From Microbispora sp. H11081 (GTDB lineage: Bacteria > Actinomycetota > Actinomycetes > Streptosporangiales > Streptosporangiaceae), in NCBI RefSeq assembly GCF_012999535.1, contig NZ_JABBWV010000002.1, forward strand, positions 434,001 to 498,000: 64,000 bases of DNA. The letters are read 5' to 3'. How positions within the stretch are numbered: position 1 is the stretch's first letter; every line of letters begins with the position of its first letter. The translations under genes were made by a program, and so were the position numbers. Shown here in pieces: positions 1 to 8,904 of the stretch. The notes beneath the pieces are model-generated. The model had not been told where the DNA came from. It saw only the letters and a program-made list of their open reading frames with translations, and ran no database searches.

Positions 1-318
1 GGCCGTCCAGCCGATCAGGGAGGCGGTGGTCAGCGGGCGCCCGAAACGCGCGGCCTCGCCGCGCGTGCCGGCCGCGCGCCGCGAACCCGTGGGCGCGCCT
101 TCGCCCCCACCCCCGGCACGCTGGTCCGCCGCGCCGGGGACCCCGCCCGCCTCCGCGCCCGGCCCGGTCACGGGCTGACCGGGCTGACCAGGCTGAGTCG
201 GGCCCCCGCCGGGCTGAGCTGCGTTTCCGCCAGGCTGACTGGGGCTCCCGCCCGGCCGGCTTGGGCGCCGGCCTTCGCGGGGACCTCCGGTGTCGTCAGC
301 GGGACCCCCGTCTCGCAT
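1..318 (-). CDS. N-terminal 106 residues of a possible LCP-family (LytR/CpsA/Psr) membrane protein, cut by the window edge
   Basis: The frame opens at an ATG (316-318) preceded on the minus strand by a GGAGGAGAG ribosome binding site and stays open to base 1. Residues 1-90 are a disordered Gly/Pro/Gln-rich head with repeated QPGG units. From about residue 91 the sequence becomes ordered, and it ends in a stretch of the type TTASLIGWTA that could begin a first membrane helix. Actinobacterial LytR-CpsA-Psr wall-polymer ligases often begin this way, with a low-complexity cytoplasmic head followed by a GWT-type first helix. That likeness is the only basis for the name, because no catalytic region lies in the window. 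Another membrane protein with a disordered head is equally possible. Confidence 0.45.
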   Translation of the reverse strand, partial: MRDGGPADDTGGPREGRRPSRPGGSPSQPGGNAAQPGGGPTQPGQPGQPVTGPGAEAGGVPGAADQRAGGGGEGAPTGSRRAAGTRGEAARFGRPLTTASLIGWTA

Positions 319-402
319 GGTTCACCGCTCTCTCCTCCAAGCTGTGGCTAGGGATTCTAACCCCCATATCCGGACAAGGTAGACGCAGTTCTCGGCCGCT
401 GA

Positions 403-2367
403 TCACGACACGGACGCGGACCCGACGACCCAGGTGTTGCACTGGTGGGTGGCCGGGCGGGTGTAGCCCTGGCGGAACCACGCGGCGTTGCTGCGCGTGC
501 TCCCGTGGTCGCGCGTCCCTCCCGGCGGATCGCCCAGGTGGCTGTACGCCCACAGGAGGGTGTTGCGCCGGGTGGCGTCGATCGGGTACGAGGCCGAGAC
601 CGAGCGCATGAACATGGCGCCGAAGCACGTCGCCTGCAGTTCGTGCCGCCGGGTCAGGGCGAGCCGTCCGCTGCGCGAGGTGGAGTCGAGCGTCTGCCGC
701 CACCAGGAGTCGGAGATGCCCGAGACGCTCTGGATGTGATGGCCGTACTCGTGGGCCATCATGCTGATGATGATCCCGTTCCACGACCCGAGCGGGCCGT
801 ACTCCTTGGCCATCGCCGAGGTGGAGGCGTAGATCGTGCTGTTTCTCGGGCAGTAGTACGGGACGTTGCTGCCGGGGGAGGGATAGTCGCCGCAGGCCCC
901 CCTGCCCTTGCGGGCCGCGATCATGTAATTCGGCGGGCTCCAATCGATCCCGACCCGCTGCAGGGCCGGAGCCCACGCCTTGCCCATGCACGTCCCGGTC
1001 TTGAGGATCAGCGCCTTGAGCTGGGCGTGGTTGTAGATGTTGGAGTTCGCGGCCCGGCAGTTCGGCTTCGCCAGCGCCCCGGCCCGGTAGAGGCTGTTGT
1101 TCTTCGTCGTGCGGTTGAGCACCGGAGTCGGTCGCGTCGTGGGCTGTGAGGTGGGCCGCGAGGTGGGTTCGCGGGCCGGCTCCGTTTCCCGGGTGCCGTC
1201 CCGCGACGGGAACGGCGAGAAGGTGAGGGTCGGGAGCGCGCGGGCCGAGACCGTCTCGTCACGGTCCGGCAGGTTGGCCAGCGCGCTCACGACGACGACG
1301 AGAACGAAGGCGACCGCGAGCACGCCGACGAGCGCGCCGATGACCGCTCCGGCGCCGGACTTGCGGCGGGGCGGGCGCCAGGCGGGCGGCGGGTAGGGCG
1401 CGGCCGGCCCGCGCGGGGGAGGCGGAGGCTGCGGCGCCCATCCCGGCCCCTGCGGAGGCGTCCCCGGCCCCTGCGGTGGCATCAGGGGTCCTTGCGGCAT
1501 GCCGGGTCCCTGGGGCATGCCGGGTCCCTGGGGCATGCCGGGCCCCTGCGGCGGCGCGGGCGCGAACGGCGCGCCCTGCGGCATGGGCGGTGTCCCCTGC
1601 GGGGGCGCCCCCCAGGGCGGAGCCGCCGGGGGCGGTGGGGCATGCGGTGAGGAATGCGCGGGGGACTGTGGGAGGGGCTGCGGCGGGGCCTGGGCGGCCT
1701 GGTTCCTCGGCGGGGCATGGAGCCCGCCGTCCTGCGGATACGGGTGGGCGCCCGGCCCGCCCGGCGCGTACGCCTGGCCGCCCGGATGGCCGCCCGGATG
1801 GCCCGCCGCTCCATAAGGCCCGTACGCGGGACCGGCAGGCGCGGCGGGAGGCGGCGGGTAGGCGCCGGGAGGCTGTGCCTGCCCCTGTGCCTGCCCCTGT
1901 GAGTGCCCCTGTGCGTACGGGCCTTCACCGGTCGCGCCCGGCCACCCCTGCGCCGGTGGGTACGGCTGCGTCCGCGGGTACGGCTGCGCGCCGCCCTGGG
2001 GCGGCCCCGCGGGCCGCTGCTGCGCCGGGCCCGGGGCGGGGGCGTTCCGCGGCGGAGGCGGTGGGTAGGAGGCAGCGCCGGGCTGCTCGACGGGCGGCTC
2101 GGCGGGCTGCTCGGCGGGCGGGGAAGGCCATCCTGACGGCCCGTTCCACGCTCCGGGCCCCGGCTGCGCCACGCCGCCCTCCTGGCCGCCCCAGGCGGGC
2201 GGGCCGTAGGGTCCGGGCGTCGCGCCGGGGGGCCGCCTTCCGTCGGGCGTCCCGTCCGGCGTCCTGTCCGGCGTCCTGTCCGCGGCCTCGGGCGGCGGTG
2301 GGAACGGCGGCCCGGAATAGGGATGACTCCCCCCGTGCGGATCCTCGGGAGGGTGCTGCTGCGCCAC
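403..2367 (-). CDS. Membrane-anchored neutral zinc metallopeptidase (YpfJ/PF04228-like) with a Pro-rich head
   Basis: This is a 654-residue protein. The first ~340 residues are Pro/Gly/Gln-rich and disordered, with MPQGPG repeats. One membrane helix (VIGALVGVLAVAFVLVVVVS) follows, so the C-terminal half should be outside the cell. The outer part carries the HExxH zinc motif as MMAHEYGHHIQ, followed by ELQATCFGAMF, the usual third-ligand region of the neutral zinc metallopeptidase family. The frame is open upstream to 2424, but the GTG at 2365-2367 is the better start because an AAAAGGGGG ribosome binding site lies 7 nt before it. It is divergent from the LysR gene at 2520. The substrate is unknown; family proteins are presumed envelope proteases. 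Confidence 0.85.
   Translation of the reverse strand: MAQQHPPEDPHGGSHPYSGPPFPPPPEAADRTPDRTPDGTPDGRRPPGATPGPYGPPAWGGQEGGVAQPGPGAWNGPSGWPSPPAEQPAEPPVEQPGAASYPPPPPRNAPAPGPAQQRPAGPPQGGAQPYPRTQPYPPAQGWPGATGEGPYAQGHSQGQAQGQAQPPGAYPPPPAAPAGPAYGPYGAAGHPGGHPGGQAYAPGGPGAHPYPQDGGLHAPPRNQAAQAPPQPLPQSPAHSSPHAPPPPAAPPWGAPPQGTPPMPQGAPFAPAPPQGPGMPQGPGMPQGPGMPQGPLMPPQGPGTPPQGPGWAPQPPPPPRGPAAPYPPPAWRPPRRKSGAGAVIGALVGVLAVAFVLVVVVSALANLPDRDETVSARALPTLTFSPFPSRDGTRETEPAREPTSRPTSQPTTRPTPVLNRTTKNNSLYRAGALAKPNCRAANSNIYNHAQLKALILKTGTCMGKAWAPALQRVGIDWSPPNYMIAARKGRGACGDYPSPGSNVPYYCPRNSTIYASTSAMAKEYGPLGSWNGIIISMMAHEYGHHIQSVSGISDSWWRQTLDSTSRSGRLALTRRHELQATCFGAMFMRSVSASYPIDATRRNTLLWAYSHLGDPPGGTRDHGSTRSNAAWFRQGYTRPATHQCNTWVVGSASVS
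1501..1554. repeat. 18-bp tandem repeat inside the metallopeptidase gene
   Basis: Two identical 18-base units (1501-1518 and 1519-1536) and a degenerate third encode the MPQGPG repeats of the disordered head on the minus strand. The repeat is in frame, so copy-number change would lengthen or shorten the linker without breaking the protein. Confidence 0.8.
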
Positions 2368-2519
2368 GACTTTGCCCCCTTTTATGGATTTGGGGCAGAA
2401 GGATACTGAAATCTCATCCATCACGGATGTTGCAGATGTCGGGCACGATGGGTAATCGACCGGCGTGATCTCTGCGATGTTCCGGAATCGCCGGGCTCGT
2501 CTGCCCTAGCGTTTTTCGC

Positions 2520-3389
2520 ATGAATCTGCAGCAGCTCCGTTACGTGGTCGCCACTGCGGAGCACCGCACCATGACCGATGCCGCCAGATCGCTCTATATC
2601 GCGCAGCCCGCCCTGTCCCGCGCGATACGCGACCTCGAACGCGAACTCGGGATGACGCTGTTCGCGCGCTCGGGTCGCGGGGTCGTCGTGACGGCCCAGG
2701 GACGCCGGGTCGTGAAGCTGGCCCGCGAGGCCCTCGACGCGGTGGCCGAGATCGAGGCCCTCGCGACGCAGGGCAACTCGTCCGGCGCCGAACTGCGGAT
2801 CGCCTCCACACCGAGCCTGGAGCCCGGTCTCGCCGGGCGCCTGCTGCCCGCCTACGCCGCCGAGCATCCCGGCATCCGGGTGCACATCGTGCGGTGCGAG
2901 GGCCGCGAGGGCGTGGTCAGCGCGCTCCGTGAGCAGCGCGCCGATCTCGGCCTGACCGATCTCCCCGTGCCCACCGACCTGGTGAGCCATCCGCTCGAAC
3001 GCCAGGAGATCGTGCTGATCTCTCCTCCCGGCCTGGACCTGCCCGACCCCGTCCCGGTGGCCCGGCTGAACGGCATGCGGCTGGTCCTGCCCGCCGCCGG
3101 AAGCCCGCGCCGCAGGGAGTTCGACCACATCTTCGTCACGTACGGCGTCCGCCCGATCCCCGCCATCGAGTCCGACGAGCGCCGGGGCTGGCTGCGGGCC
3201 GTACGGGAGGGGCGGGTCTCGCTGCTGTGGTACCGGAGCATGGCCGAGCAGGCGGCCAGGGCCGGTCTGGTCGTCCGATCGCTCGATCCCTCCCTCCGGA
3301 AGGTCATCGCGGTCGTGCACGCCCGGCGGCGGCTGCCCGCGATGGCGCAGGACTTCGTGGCCTTGGCTGAGGGCGGCTCCGCGGCGTAA
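2520..3389 (+). CDS. LysR-family transcriptional regulator
   Basis: This 289-residue protein has the standard LysR length. Residues 1-60 form the winged helix-turn-helix (MNLQQLRYVVATAEHRTMTD... AQPALSRAIRDLE), and residues ~90-285 the periplasmic-binding-like effector domain. No Shine-Dalgarno sequence precedes the ATG. A TAGCGT hexamer at 2507-2512 matches an actinobacterial -10 element (TANNNT) and would start transcription at or near the ATG, so the mRNA may be leaderless. The gene is divergent from the zinc peptidase, with a 152-bp shared region that contains CATCC/GGATG arms at 2415-2429, a possible binding site. LysR proteins usually control the divergent neighbour. The ligand cannot be read from the sequence. 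Confidence 0.9.
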   Translation: MNLQQLRYVVATAEHRTMTDAARSLYIAQPALSRAIRDLERELGMTLFARSGRGVVVTAQGRRVVKLAREALDAVAEIEALATQGNSSGAELRIASTPSLEPGLAGRLLPAYAAEHPGIRVHIVRCEGREGVVSALREQRADLGLTDLPVPTDLVSHPLERQEIVLISPPGLDLPDPVPVARLNGMRLVLPAAGSPRRREFDHIFVTYGVRPIPAIESDERRGWLRAVREGRVSLLWYRSMAEQAARAGLVVRSLDPSLRKVIAVVHARRRLPAMAQDFVALAEGGSAA

Positions 3390-3636
3390 TCGCATGCCCT
3401 GGAATTGGACCGTTCCACCCCACGCCCGGCGCCTCCCATGGAGCGTGTCGGCGGCGTCGCCGCGCCGCTCGCGGCCCTGTGCGCCCAGGTTGGCATGCGC
3501 CGCGTCGCCGCCGCCAGGGCGCCGGGCACGGGTCTGGACGCCGGTCCGGGCCGGAGGGGCAGCGGTGGTCACGGCGGCGGGATGACCGGACCGTTGCCCG
3601 GCCCGCCTCGACCGCGCTCTAGTACGCTGGCGGGCG

Positions 3637-4518
3637 ATGTCCACTACGCCGATGCCCGCCGAGGCGCCCGGCCCTCCGTCCGTCCTGCGCCTGCGCGGCC
3701 GTGCCTTCGGCCCCGGCGACTTCGCGGTCATGGCCGTGGTCAACCGGACCCCCGACTCCTTCTATGACCGGGGATCGACCTACGCCTTCTCCGCCGCGGT
3801 GGACGCCGCCTCCCGCCTGGTGGAGGAAGGGGCGGACATCGTGGACATCGGCGGCGTGAAGGCCGGTCCCGGCGCCGAGGTCGACCCGGCCGAGGAGATC
3901 CGCCGCGTGGCCGAGGTCGTCGCCGCGGTGCGCGAACGGCACCCCGACGTGATCATCAGTGTCGACACCTGGCGGTCGGAGGTCGCCAAGGTCGTCGCGG
4001 AGGCCGGGGCCGACCTGCTCAACGACACCTGGGGCGGCGTGGACCCCGAGCTCGCGGAGGTCGCCGCGGCGTACGGCATCGGCCTGGTGTGCGCGCACGC
4101 CGGGCGGGTGGAGCCGCGCACCCGGCCCCACCGCGTCGCGTACGCGGACGTGGTGGCCGACGTGATCGCCTACACGACGGACCTCGCGGAGCGCGCCGTC
4201 GCCGCGGGCGTCCGCCGCGACGCGATCATGATCGACCCGGCCCACGACTTCGGCAAGAACACCTGGCACTCGCTGGAGATCGGCAGGCGGCTCGGCGAGC
4301 TGACGGCCACGGGGTGGCCGGTGCTGGTGGCCGTCTCCAACAAGGACTTCGTCGGGGAGACCCTGGGCGGCCTGCCCGTGTCCGAGCGCCACGCGGGCAC
4401 GCTGGCCACGCTCACCGTCTCCGCGCTGCAGGGCGCGCGGGTGTTCCGCGTGCACGACGCGGCGAGCGCCCGTACGGCTCTCGCCGTGGTCTCCCGCCTC
4501 GGCGGCGCGCCGGTCTGA
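3637..4518 (+). CDS. folP2: FolP2-type dihydropteroate synthase homologue
   Basis: The 293 residues form a TIM-barrel pterin-binding domain. Recognisable parts are MAVVNRTPDSFYDRG near the N-terminus, DIVDIGGVKAGPG, SVDTWRSEVA, LLNDTWGG and IDPAHDFGKNT. The details follow the mycobacterial FolP2 paralogue rather than FolP1: GGVKAGPG and NDTWGG occur, with LVCAHAG where canonical synthases have a VMH motif. In mycobacteria FolP2 is reported not to replace FolP1 in folate synthesis, so a normal synthase role should not be assumed. No folate genes are adjacent. The gene converges on the KAP ATPase gene with a 29-bp gap. The TCTAGTACGCT stretch upstream may hold the promoter. Confidence 0.85.
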   Translation: MSTTPMPAEAPGPPSVLRLRGRAFGPGDFAVMAVVNRTPDSFYDRGSTYAFSAAVDAASRLVEEGADIVDIGGVKAGPGAEVDPAEEIRRVAEVVAAVRERHPDVIISVDTWRSEVAKVVAEAGADLLNDTWGGVDPELAEVAAAYGIGLVCAHAGRVEPRTRPHRVAYADVVADVIAYTTDLAERAVAAGVRRDAIMIDPAHDFGKNTWHSLEIGRRLGELTATGWPVLVAVSNKDFVGETLGGLPVSERHAGTLATLTVSALQGARVFRVHDAASARTALAVVSRLGGAPV

Positions 4519-4547
4519 GCGGTGTCCGCCGCCAGCCCTATTTATGG

Positions 4548-6965
4548 TCAGCCGGGAAGCTCCCGCACTTCGAGGTTCCACGCCCGTCGGCAGCCGGTCA
4601 CCCTGGCCCACGCGATGCGGGGGTCGATCGCGAACGCGTGCCGCGCGCTCGCGAGCGCGTCGAAGCCGCCGGGCCCCTTCCCGTCGTCGGCGCACTCGCG
4701 CATGCGGTCGGGGCCCAGAGAATCGCGGAACACGTCCTGCAGGGCCGAGCAGAAGTAGGCGTAGGCGGCGAAGCAGAGGCGAAGACGGGCCACCTGCGCG
4801 GACTCGTCCCGCCCGCCGTCGAGCACGGCGTCGACGATCTCCATCGGCGGCCTGGCGGCGCCTCCCGCGTACCCGATGTCGTAGAGGATCTCCTCCAGGT
4901 CTCCGCCCCCGCCGGGGCGGGCGTCCCTGAGCGCGTGGCCGATGGCCCTGGCCTTGCGGGTCAGTTCGTCCCGCACCAGCGCGGAGCACAGGTCGCCGAG
5001 CGAGGGCGGCGCGACGCCCGTCCCTTGACCGGCGACGTCCTCCATCGCGAGCACATACCGGTCGGCCTCCATGACGACCTCGGCCGCCTCCCCGCCGGGG
5101 CCTGCCGCCGTCAGGGAGGCGCCGGCGCGCACCAACCGGCGCGCCGACCGGATCAGGTCGCGGGCCAGTCCTCCGGACAACACGTGGCACAGAGCGACGT
5201 ACGGCTCGCTCAGCCCGATCACCCGGCGGTAGAGGAGCCTGCGGCTCTCCGCGTAGTCGAGCAGCCCCACGCGCGCGATCTCGTCGAAGGAGCTGTCGAA
5301 GGCGTCCCTCGCCGGGATGCCTCGCCGTTCGAACGCCATGAGGGCGTCGTCGGACACCGAGATCATGAAGTAGACGTGGGGGATGCCGAATATGCCCTTG
5401 ATCTCGTTGAGGAAGCGTGCGGCCTGGTCGGCGGACCCGATCTTGTCGAGTTCGTCCACGCCGACGAACACGTTCTCCCCTCGGGCGTGCGCGAACACGG
5501 CGACCCGGTCGGCGAAGCACCGGAACCGCTCCACGACCTCCGGATAGCCGAGCGGCTGTTCCGCGTGGGTGACGCTCCGGGCCATCCGGCCCTCGAACCC
5601 GGGGACGAGCGCGATCCCGCCCGACCACCCGAGGTCGCGCGACTGCAGGAACCGGACTCTGAGCAGGTTGTGTCTGGCCGCGGCCACGATGCCCGCCCGG
5701 GCCCGCCGGGCCGCGCGCCGCCGTGCGACCAGGCCGCTCCACCGCTTCACCTGGCGCGCCGGCCCGGACAGCGCGACGGCCGCCGCCGGCGCGACGATCC
5801 ACACCATCGGCACTCCCAGGACGACGGAGACCGGCTTGGCCGCCACGAGCAGGAGGCCAAGGACGACGAGAGCGCGACGGGCGGCGGCGGTCCCGGCCTG
5901 CTCGGCCACGACGCGCCTGAGCCCGCGGAGACGCGGGCCCTGCGCCGTGAGGCCCGCGCGCCGGTGATCGGCGTAACGGGCGACCACGGCCCGGCAGAAC
6001 GTGGCGAACAGGTGGAGCACGAAGTCGCGGGCCGCGTAGTCGACGGGCGCGGACACCATGCAGCGCAGGTCACCGCGCGTCGCGCCCGCAGGAACGCCCG
6101 GAGGAACGCCCGGAGGAGCGCCCGGAGGAGCGCCCGGAGGAGCGCCCGGGGAGGCCGGGGGCGGCCCGGGGGAGCAGTAGCGCCGCACGATCGTGGACTT
6201 GCCGGACCCCCGGGGACCGGCGATGCCGAGGCTGATCCCCGCGACGCTCCTGATCAGCGCGTCGACCTCGCCGATGGTCCGGGTGTCCACGTTGTACGCG
6301 CTGTCGTACACCTCGCTCAGGCCGGGGCTGCGGCTCACCGAGAAGGCGTGGTCGAAGCGGTTCTCCCGCATCGTGTTGAGGATGGTCCGCACCTGGGCGA
6401 GGAGTTCGACCCGGCTCACCGCCACGATCAGGCGGTCGCGCGCGAGCGCCAGCGCCGAGTGACGGTCGGGGACGAGTCCCGGGCGCAGGACCGTGTGCCC
6501 GGCGACGAGCCTGGTACGCGGCCCGGACAGCAGGCGGGTCGCGGCGGCCGCCGCCATCGTCGTGCCCCCCGCCCAGAACCCGATCCAGGACCAGTCCCAC
6601 CACCAGGTGACGGCGCCGAACGCGAGCATGAGGGCGCCCGCGCCGGTGAGCCCGAGGCCGAGCCGGGTCCGTGCGGCCTGCTCGGGCTGCCGATCAGGAC
6701 CGGGGAGGTCGCCGAGGCCGGGGCGGGCACGCCTGGACAGCTCGGCCAGGTAGGCGGCGTACTCGTCCGGCGCGAGGCTCAGCACCCGGTGCGCGCCGGT
6801 CAGCAGCCGCGACCGCACCTCGCTCCCGGGCAGGCGGAGGTCCGTCAGCGCGCTCCTGATCTCCGGCCGCGCCATCACCCGATCCAGCGCGGTCATGTAC
6901 ATGTCGAACAACGCCGGGTCCTCGAACAGCGGGTTCGGCTCCGGGCGGGCCACCGAGGCGCGCAT
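4548..6965 (-). CDS. KAP-family membrane P-loop NTPase
   Basis: This 805-residue protein begins at an ATG behind a GAGGAAGGGG ribosome binding site. Two hydrophobic hairpins are visible, at about residues 107-147 and 363-400. Walker A is GPRGSGKST (250-258). Walker B is NVFVGVDELDKIG (498-510), the DELDK form typical of KAP NTPases, with sensor-like YFMISVSDD after it. The second hydrophobic segment lies between Walker A and Walker B, which is the defining topology of KAP proteins. A Pro-Gly-Ala repeat sits just after Walker A (266-295). The family includes PifA of plasmid F, which excludes phage T7, so a defence or membrane-complex role is possible but unproven. The C-terminal ~270 residues are helical without a recognised domain. 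Confidence 0.75.
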   Translation of the reverse strand: MRASVARPEPNPLFEDPALFDMYMTALDRVMARPEIRSALTDLRLPGSEVRSRLLTGAHRVLSLAPDEYAAYLAELSRRARPGLGDLPGPDRQPEQAARTRLGLGLTGAGALMLAFGAVTWWWDWSWIGFWAGGTTMAAAAATRLLSGPRTRLVAGHTVLRPGLVPDRHSALALARDRLIVAVSRVELLAQVRTILNTMRENRFDHAFSVSRSPGLSEVYDSAYNVDTRTIGEVDALIRSVAGISLGIAGPRGSGKSTIVRRYCSPGPPPASPGAPPGAPPGAPPGVPPGVPAGATRGDLRCMVSAPVDYAARDFVLHLFATFCRAVVARYADHRRAGLTAQGPRLRGLRRVVAEQAGTAAARRALVVLGLLLVAAKPVSVVLGVPMVWIVAPAAAVALSGPARQVKRWSGLVARRRAARRARAGIVAAARHNLLRVRFLQSRDLGWSGGIALVPGFEGRMARSVTHAEQPLGYPEVVERFRCFADRVAVFAHARGENVFVGVDELDKIGSADQAARFLNEIKGIFGIPHVYFMISVSDDALMAFERRGIPARDAFDSSFDEIARVGLLDYAESRRLLYRRVIGLSEPYVALCHVLSGGLARDLIRSARRLVRAGASLTAAGPGGEAAEVVMEADRYVLAMEDVAGQGTGVAPPSLGDLCSALVRDELTRKARAIGHALRDARPGGGGDLEEILYDIGYAGGAARPPMEIVDAVLDGGRDESAQVARLRLCFAAYAYFCSALQDVFRDSLGPDRMRECADDGKGPGGFDALASARHAFAIDPRIAWARVTGCRRAWNLEVRELPG
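6085..6150. repeat. 12-bp in-frame tandem repeat directly after the Walker A coding region
   Basis: Units of CCCGGAGGAACG/CCCGGAGGAGCG repeat at least four times from 6097 to 6144, with degenerate copies on both sides. On the minus strand they encode the PPGA/PPGV run of the KAP ATPase. Confidence 0.85.
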
Positions 6966-7107
6966 CGCCCCTTCCTCTCGCCGGGGCCTCCAGCGTCCTG
7001 CCCGTGAGGCCGTCGCGGGCAGAGGCGGACGGGCAGGACCGCCGGCCGGAGGTCCCGGCGTGCGGAGGCCCGTCGCCCCTTCCGCGTACGGCGCGGGCGG
7101 GGCGATC

Positions 7108-8841
7108 TCAACCGGGCAGGGGGACGCTCCATTCGAGGTGGGTGCCGCCGGTCTCCGGGGAGGTGACGGTGCAGGCGCCGCCGAGTTGCTCGGCGCGTTC
7201 CGCGAGGTTGCGCAGGCCGCTGCGGCGGCCCTGGGCGGGGATGCCGACGCCGTCGTCGACGACCAGGAGTGTCAGCCGCCCGCCGGCGGCGCGGACGGTG
7301 ACGTCCGCGCGGCCGGCCTTGGCGTGCCGCACCAGGTTCGACAGCGCCTCGCGCAGCACCGCGAGCAGATGCCCGGCGATCTCGGCGGGCACGTCGTTGT
7401 CGAGCCGGCCCTCCAGGCTCAGACCCGGCATGAAGCCCAGATGACCGCGGGCGCCCTCGACCAGATCGACGACCTGGGCCCGCAGGCTGGGCGCGCTGTG
7501 CTCCCGGGGGGTCTGCAGAGCGAAGATCGTCGAGCGGATCTGGCGGATCGTGGTGTCGAGTTCGTCGATGGCGGTCTGCAGCCGCGAGGACGCCTCGGGC
7601 CGCTCGACCAGGCGCACCGCGCTCATCAACGTCATCGCCACGGCGAACAGCCGCTGGATGACCACATCGTGCAGGTCCTTGGCGATCCGGTCGCGGTCTT
7701 CCAGCAGTCCGAGCCGTTCGGCGTCGCGGCGGGCCTCGGCCAGTTCGAGCGCGATGGCCGCCTGCCCGGCGAAGGCGTGCAGCATCCGCAGCTGCGACTG
7801 GCTGAACGGCATCCGCCCCGGCCGCTTGACCAGGGCGAGCACCCCGTGCACCGCCCCCGGCGCGCCCAGCGGCACCACGGCCACCGGTCCCGCGTCAGGA
7901 CTCTCGGAACCGGCCGGCCACACCTCGCCGCCCGGGTCGTCCAGCGCCTGCGGCTCGCCGCTGAGGAACGCGCGGCCCGCCAGCGAACCCTCCACCGGCA
8001 CCTGCCCCTCGCCGGGGGCGCTCTCGCCGGGGGCGGCGCCGTCGCCGGTGGTGTCGGCGGGGGCGGTGTCCCGCAGGGCCACGCGCAGGGTTTCGCGGCC
8101 TGGGCCGGGCAGCAGGATCGCCGTGGTGTCGGCGTCTGCCATCTCCCGCGCCCGCCGCGCGATGAGCGTCAGGACGTCCTGCGGCTCGCCCCCGGACAGC
8201 AGCCGGGTCGTGATGTCGGACGAGGCCTGCAACCAGGTCTCCCGCCGCCGGCTGTCCTCGTACAACCGGGCGTTCTCGATCGCGACGCCCGCGGCGGTGG
8301 CCAGGGCCACGACGATCGCCTCGTCGTCTTCGTCGAAGTCGCCGCCGCCGCGTTTCTCGGTCAGGTACAGGTTGCCGAACACCTCGTCGCGCACCCGGAT
8401 CGGCACCCCGAGGAAGCTGCCCATGGGGGGATGCCCCGGGGGGAATCCGTAGGACTCCGGGTGGGTGGAGATGTGCGACAGCCGCAGCGTCTGCGGCTCC
8501 TTGATCAGCAGGCCGAGCAGGCCCAGCCCGTGCGGCCAGTGCTCGATCCTGGCGATCTCCTCCTCGCTGAGCCCAACGGGGACGAACTGGATGAGGGTGT
8601 TGTCCTCCCCGATCACGCCCATCGCCCCGTAGGTCGCGTCCACCAGCGTCGTCGCGGTCCCCACGATCCGGCGCAGCACGACCTCCAGGTCGAGGTCGCT
8701 GCCGATCGACACGACCGCCTCCAGCAGCGCGTGCACCCGGTCGCGCGTGGCCAGCACCGCTTCGAGACGCGACTGCAACTCGGCCAGCAGATCATCCAGC
8801 CGCATGCCGGGAAACAGCGGCCCCTGCTCGTTCTCCCTCAT
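7108..8841 (-). CDS. DevS/DosT-like two-GAF sensor histidine kinase
   Basis: The protein has 577 residues. GAF-A spans about 38-190, GAF-B about 205-370, the HisKA_3 dimerisation helix carries RIAKDLHDVVIQRLFA with the phospho-acceptor His391, and a HATPase_c domain follows (DVTVRAAGG... LLVVDDGVGIP near the end). GAF-A closely follows DevS/DosT of Mycobacterium tuberculosis, including the GHPPM stretch (His137) in the region that holds the haem-binding histidine there, followed by FLGVPIRVRDEVFGNLYLTEK. It should autophosphorylate and sense a gas or redox ligand. There is no response regulator next to it, so it is an orphan kinase. No clear Shine-Dalgarno precedes the ATG. Confidence 0.9.
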   Translation of the reverse strand: MRENEQGPLFPGMRLDDLLAELQSRLEAVLATRDRVHALLEAVVSIGSDLDLEVVLRRIVGTATTLVDATYGAMGVIGEDNTLIQFVPVGLSEEEIARIEHWPHGLGLLGLLIKEPQTLRLSHISTHPESYGFPPGHPPMGSFLGVPIRVRDEVFGNLYLTEKRGGGDFDEDDEAIVVALATAAGVAIENARLYEDSRRRETWLQASSDITTRLLSGGEPQDVLTLIARRAREMADADTTAILLPGPGRETLRVALRDTAPADTTGDGAAPGESAPGEGQVPVEGSLAGRAFLSGEPQALDDPGGEVWPAGSESPDAGPVAVVPLGAPGAVHGVLALVKRPGRMPFSQSQLRMLHAFAGQAAIALELAEARRDAERLGLLEDRDRIAKDLHDVVIQRLFAVAMTLMSAVRLVERPEASSRLQTAIDELDTTIRQIRSTIFALQTPREHSAPSLRAQVVDLVEGARGHLGFMPGLSLEGRLDNDVPAEIAGHLLAVLREALSNLVRHAKAGRADVTVRAAGGRLTLLVVDDGVGIPAQGRRSGLRNLAERAEQLGGACTVTSPETGGTHLEWSVPLPG

Positions 8842-8904
8842 GACGCGAAGTCTGGCATCGCCGGAGGGCGGGTGCCCAGTGGGCGTCCCCCCGTGAGAGG
8901 CGAC

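Noticed and set aside
6085-6150. Possible CRISPR-like repeats
   Set aside because: Units are contiguous 12-mers without spacers and lie in frame within a coding sequence.
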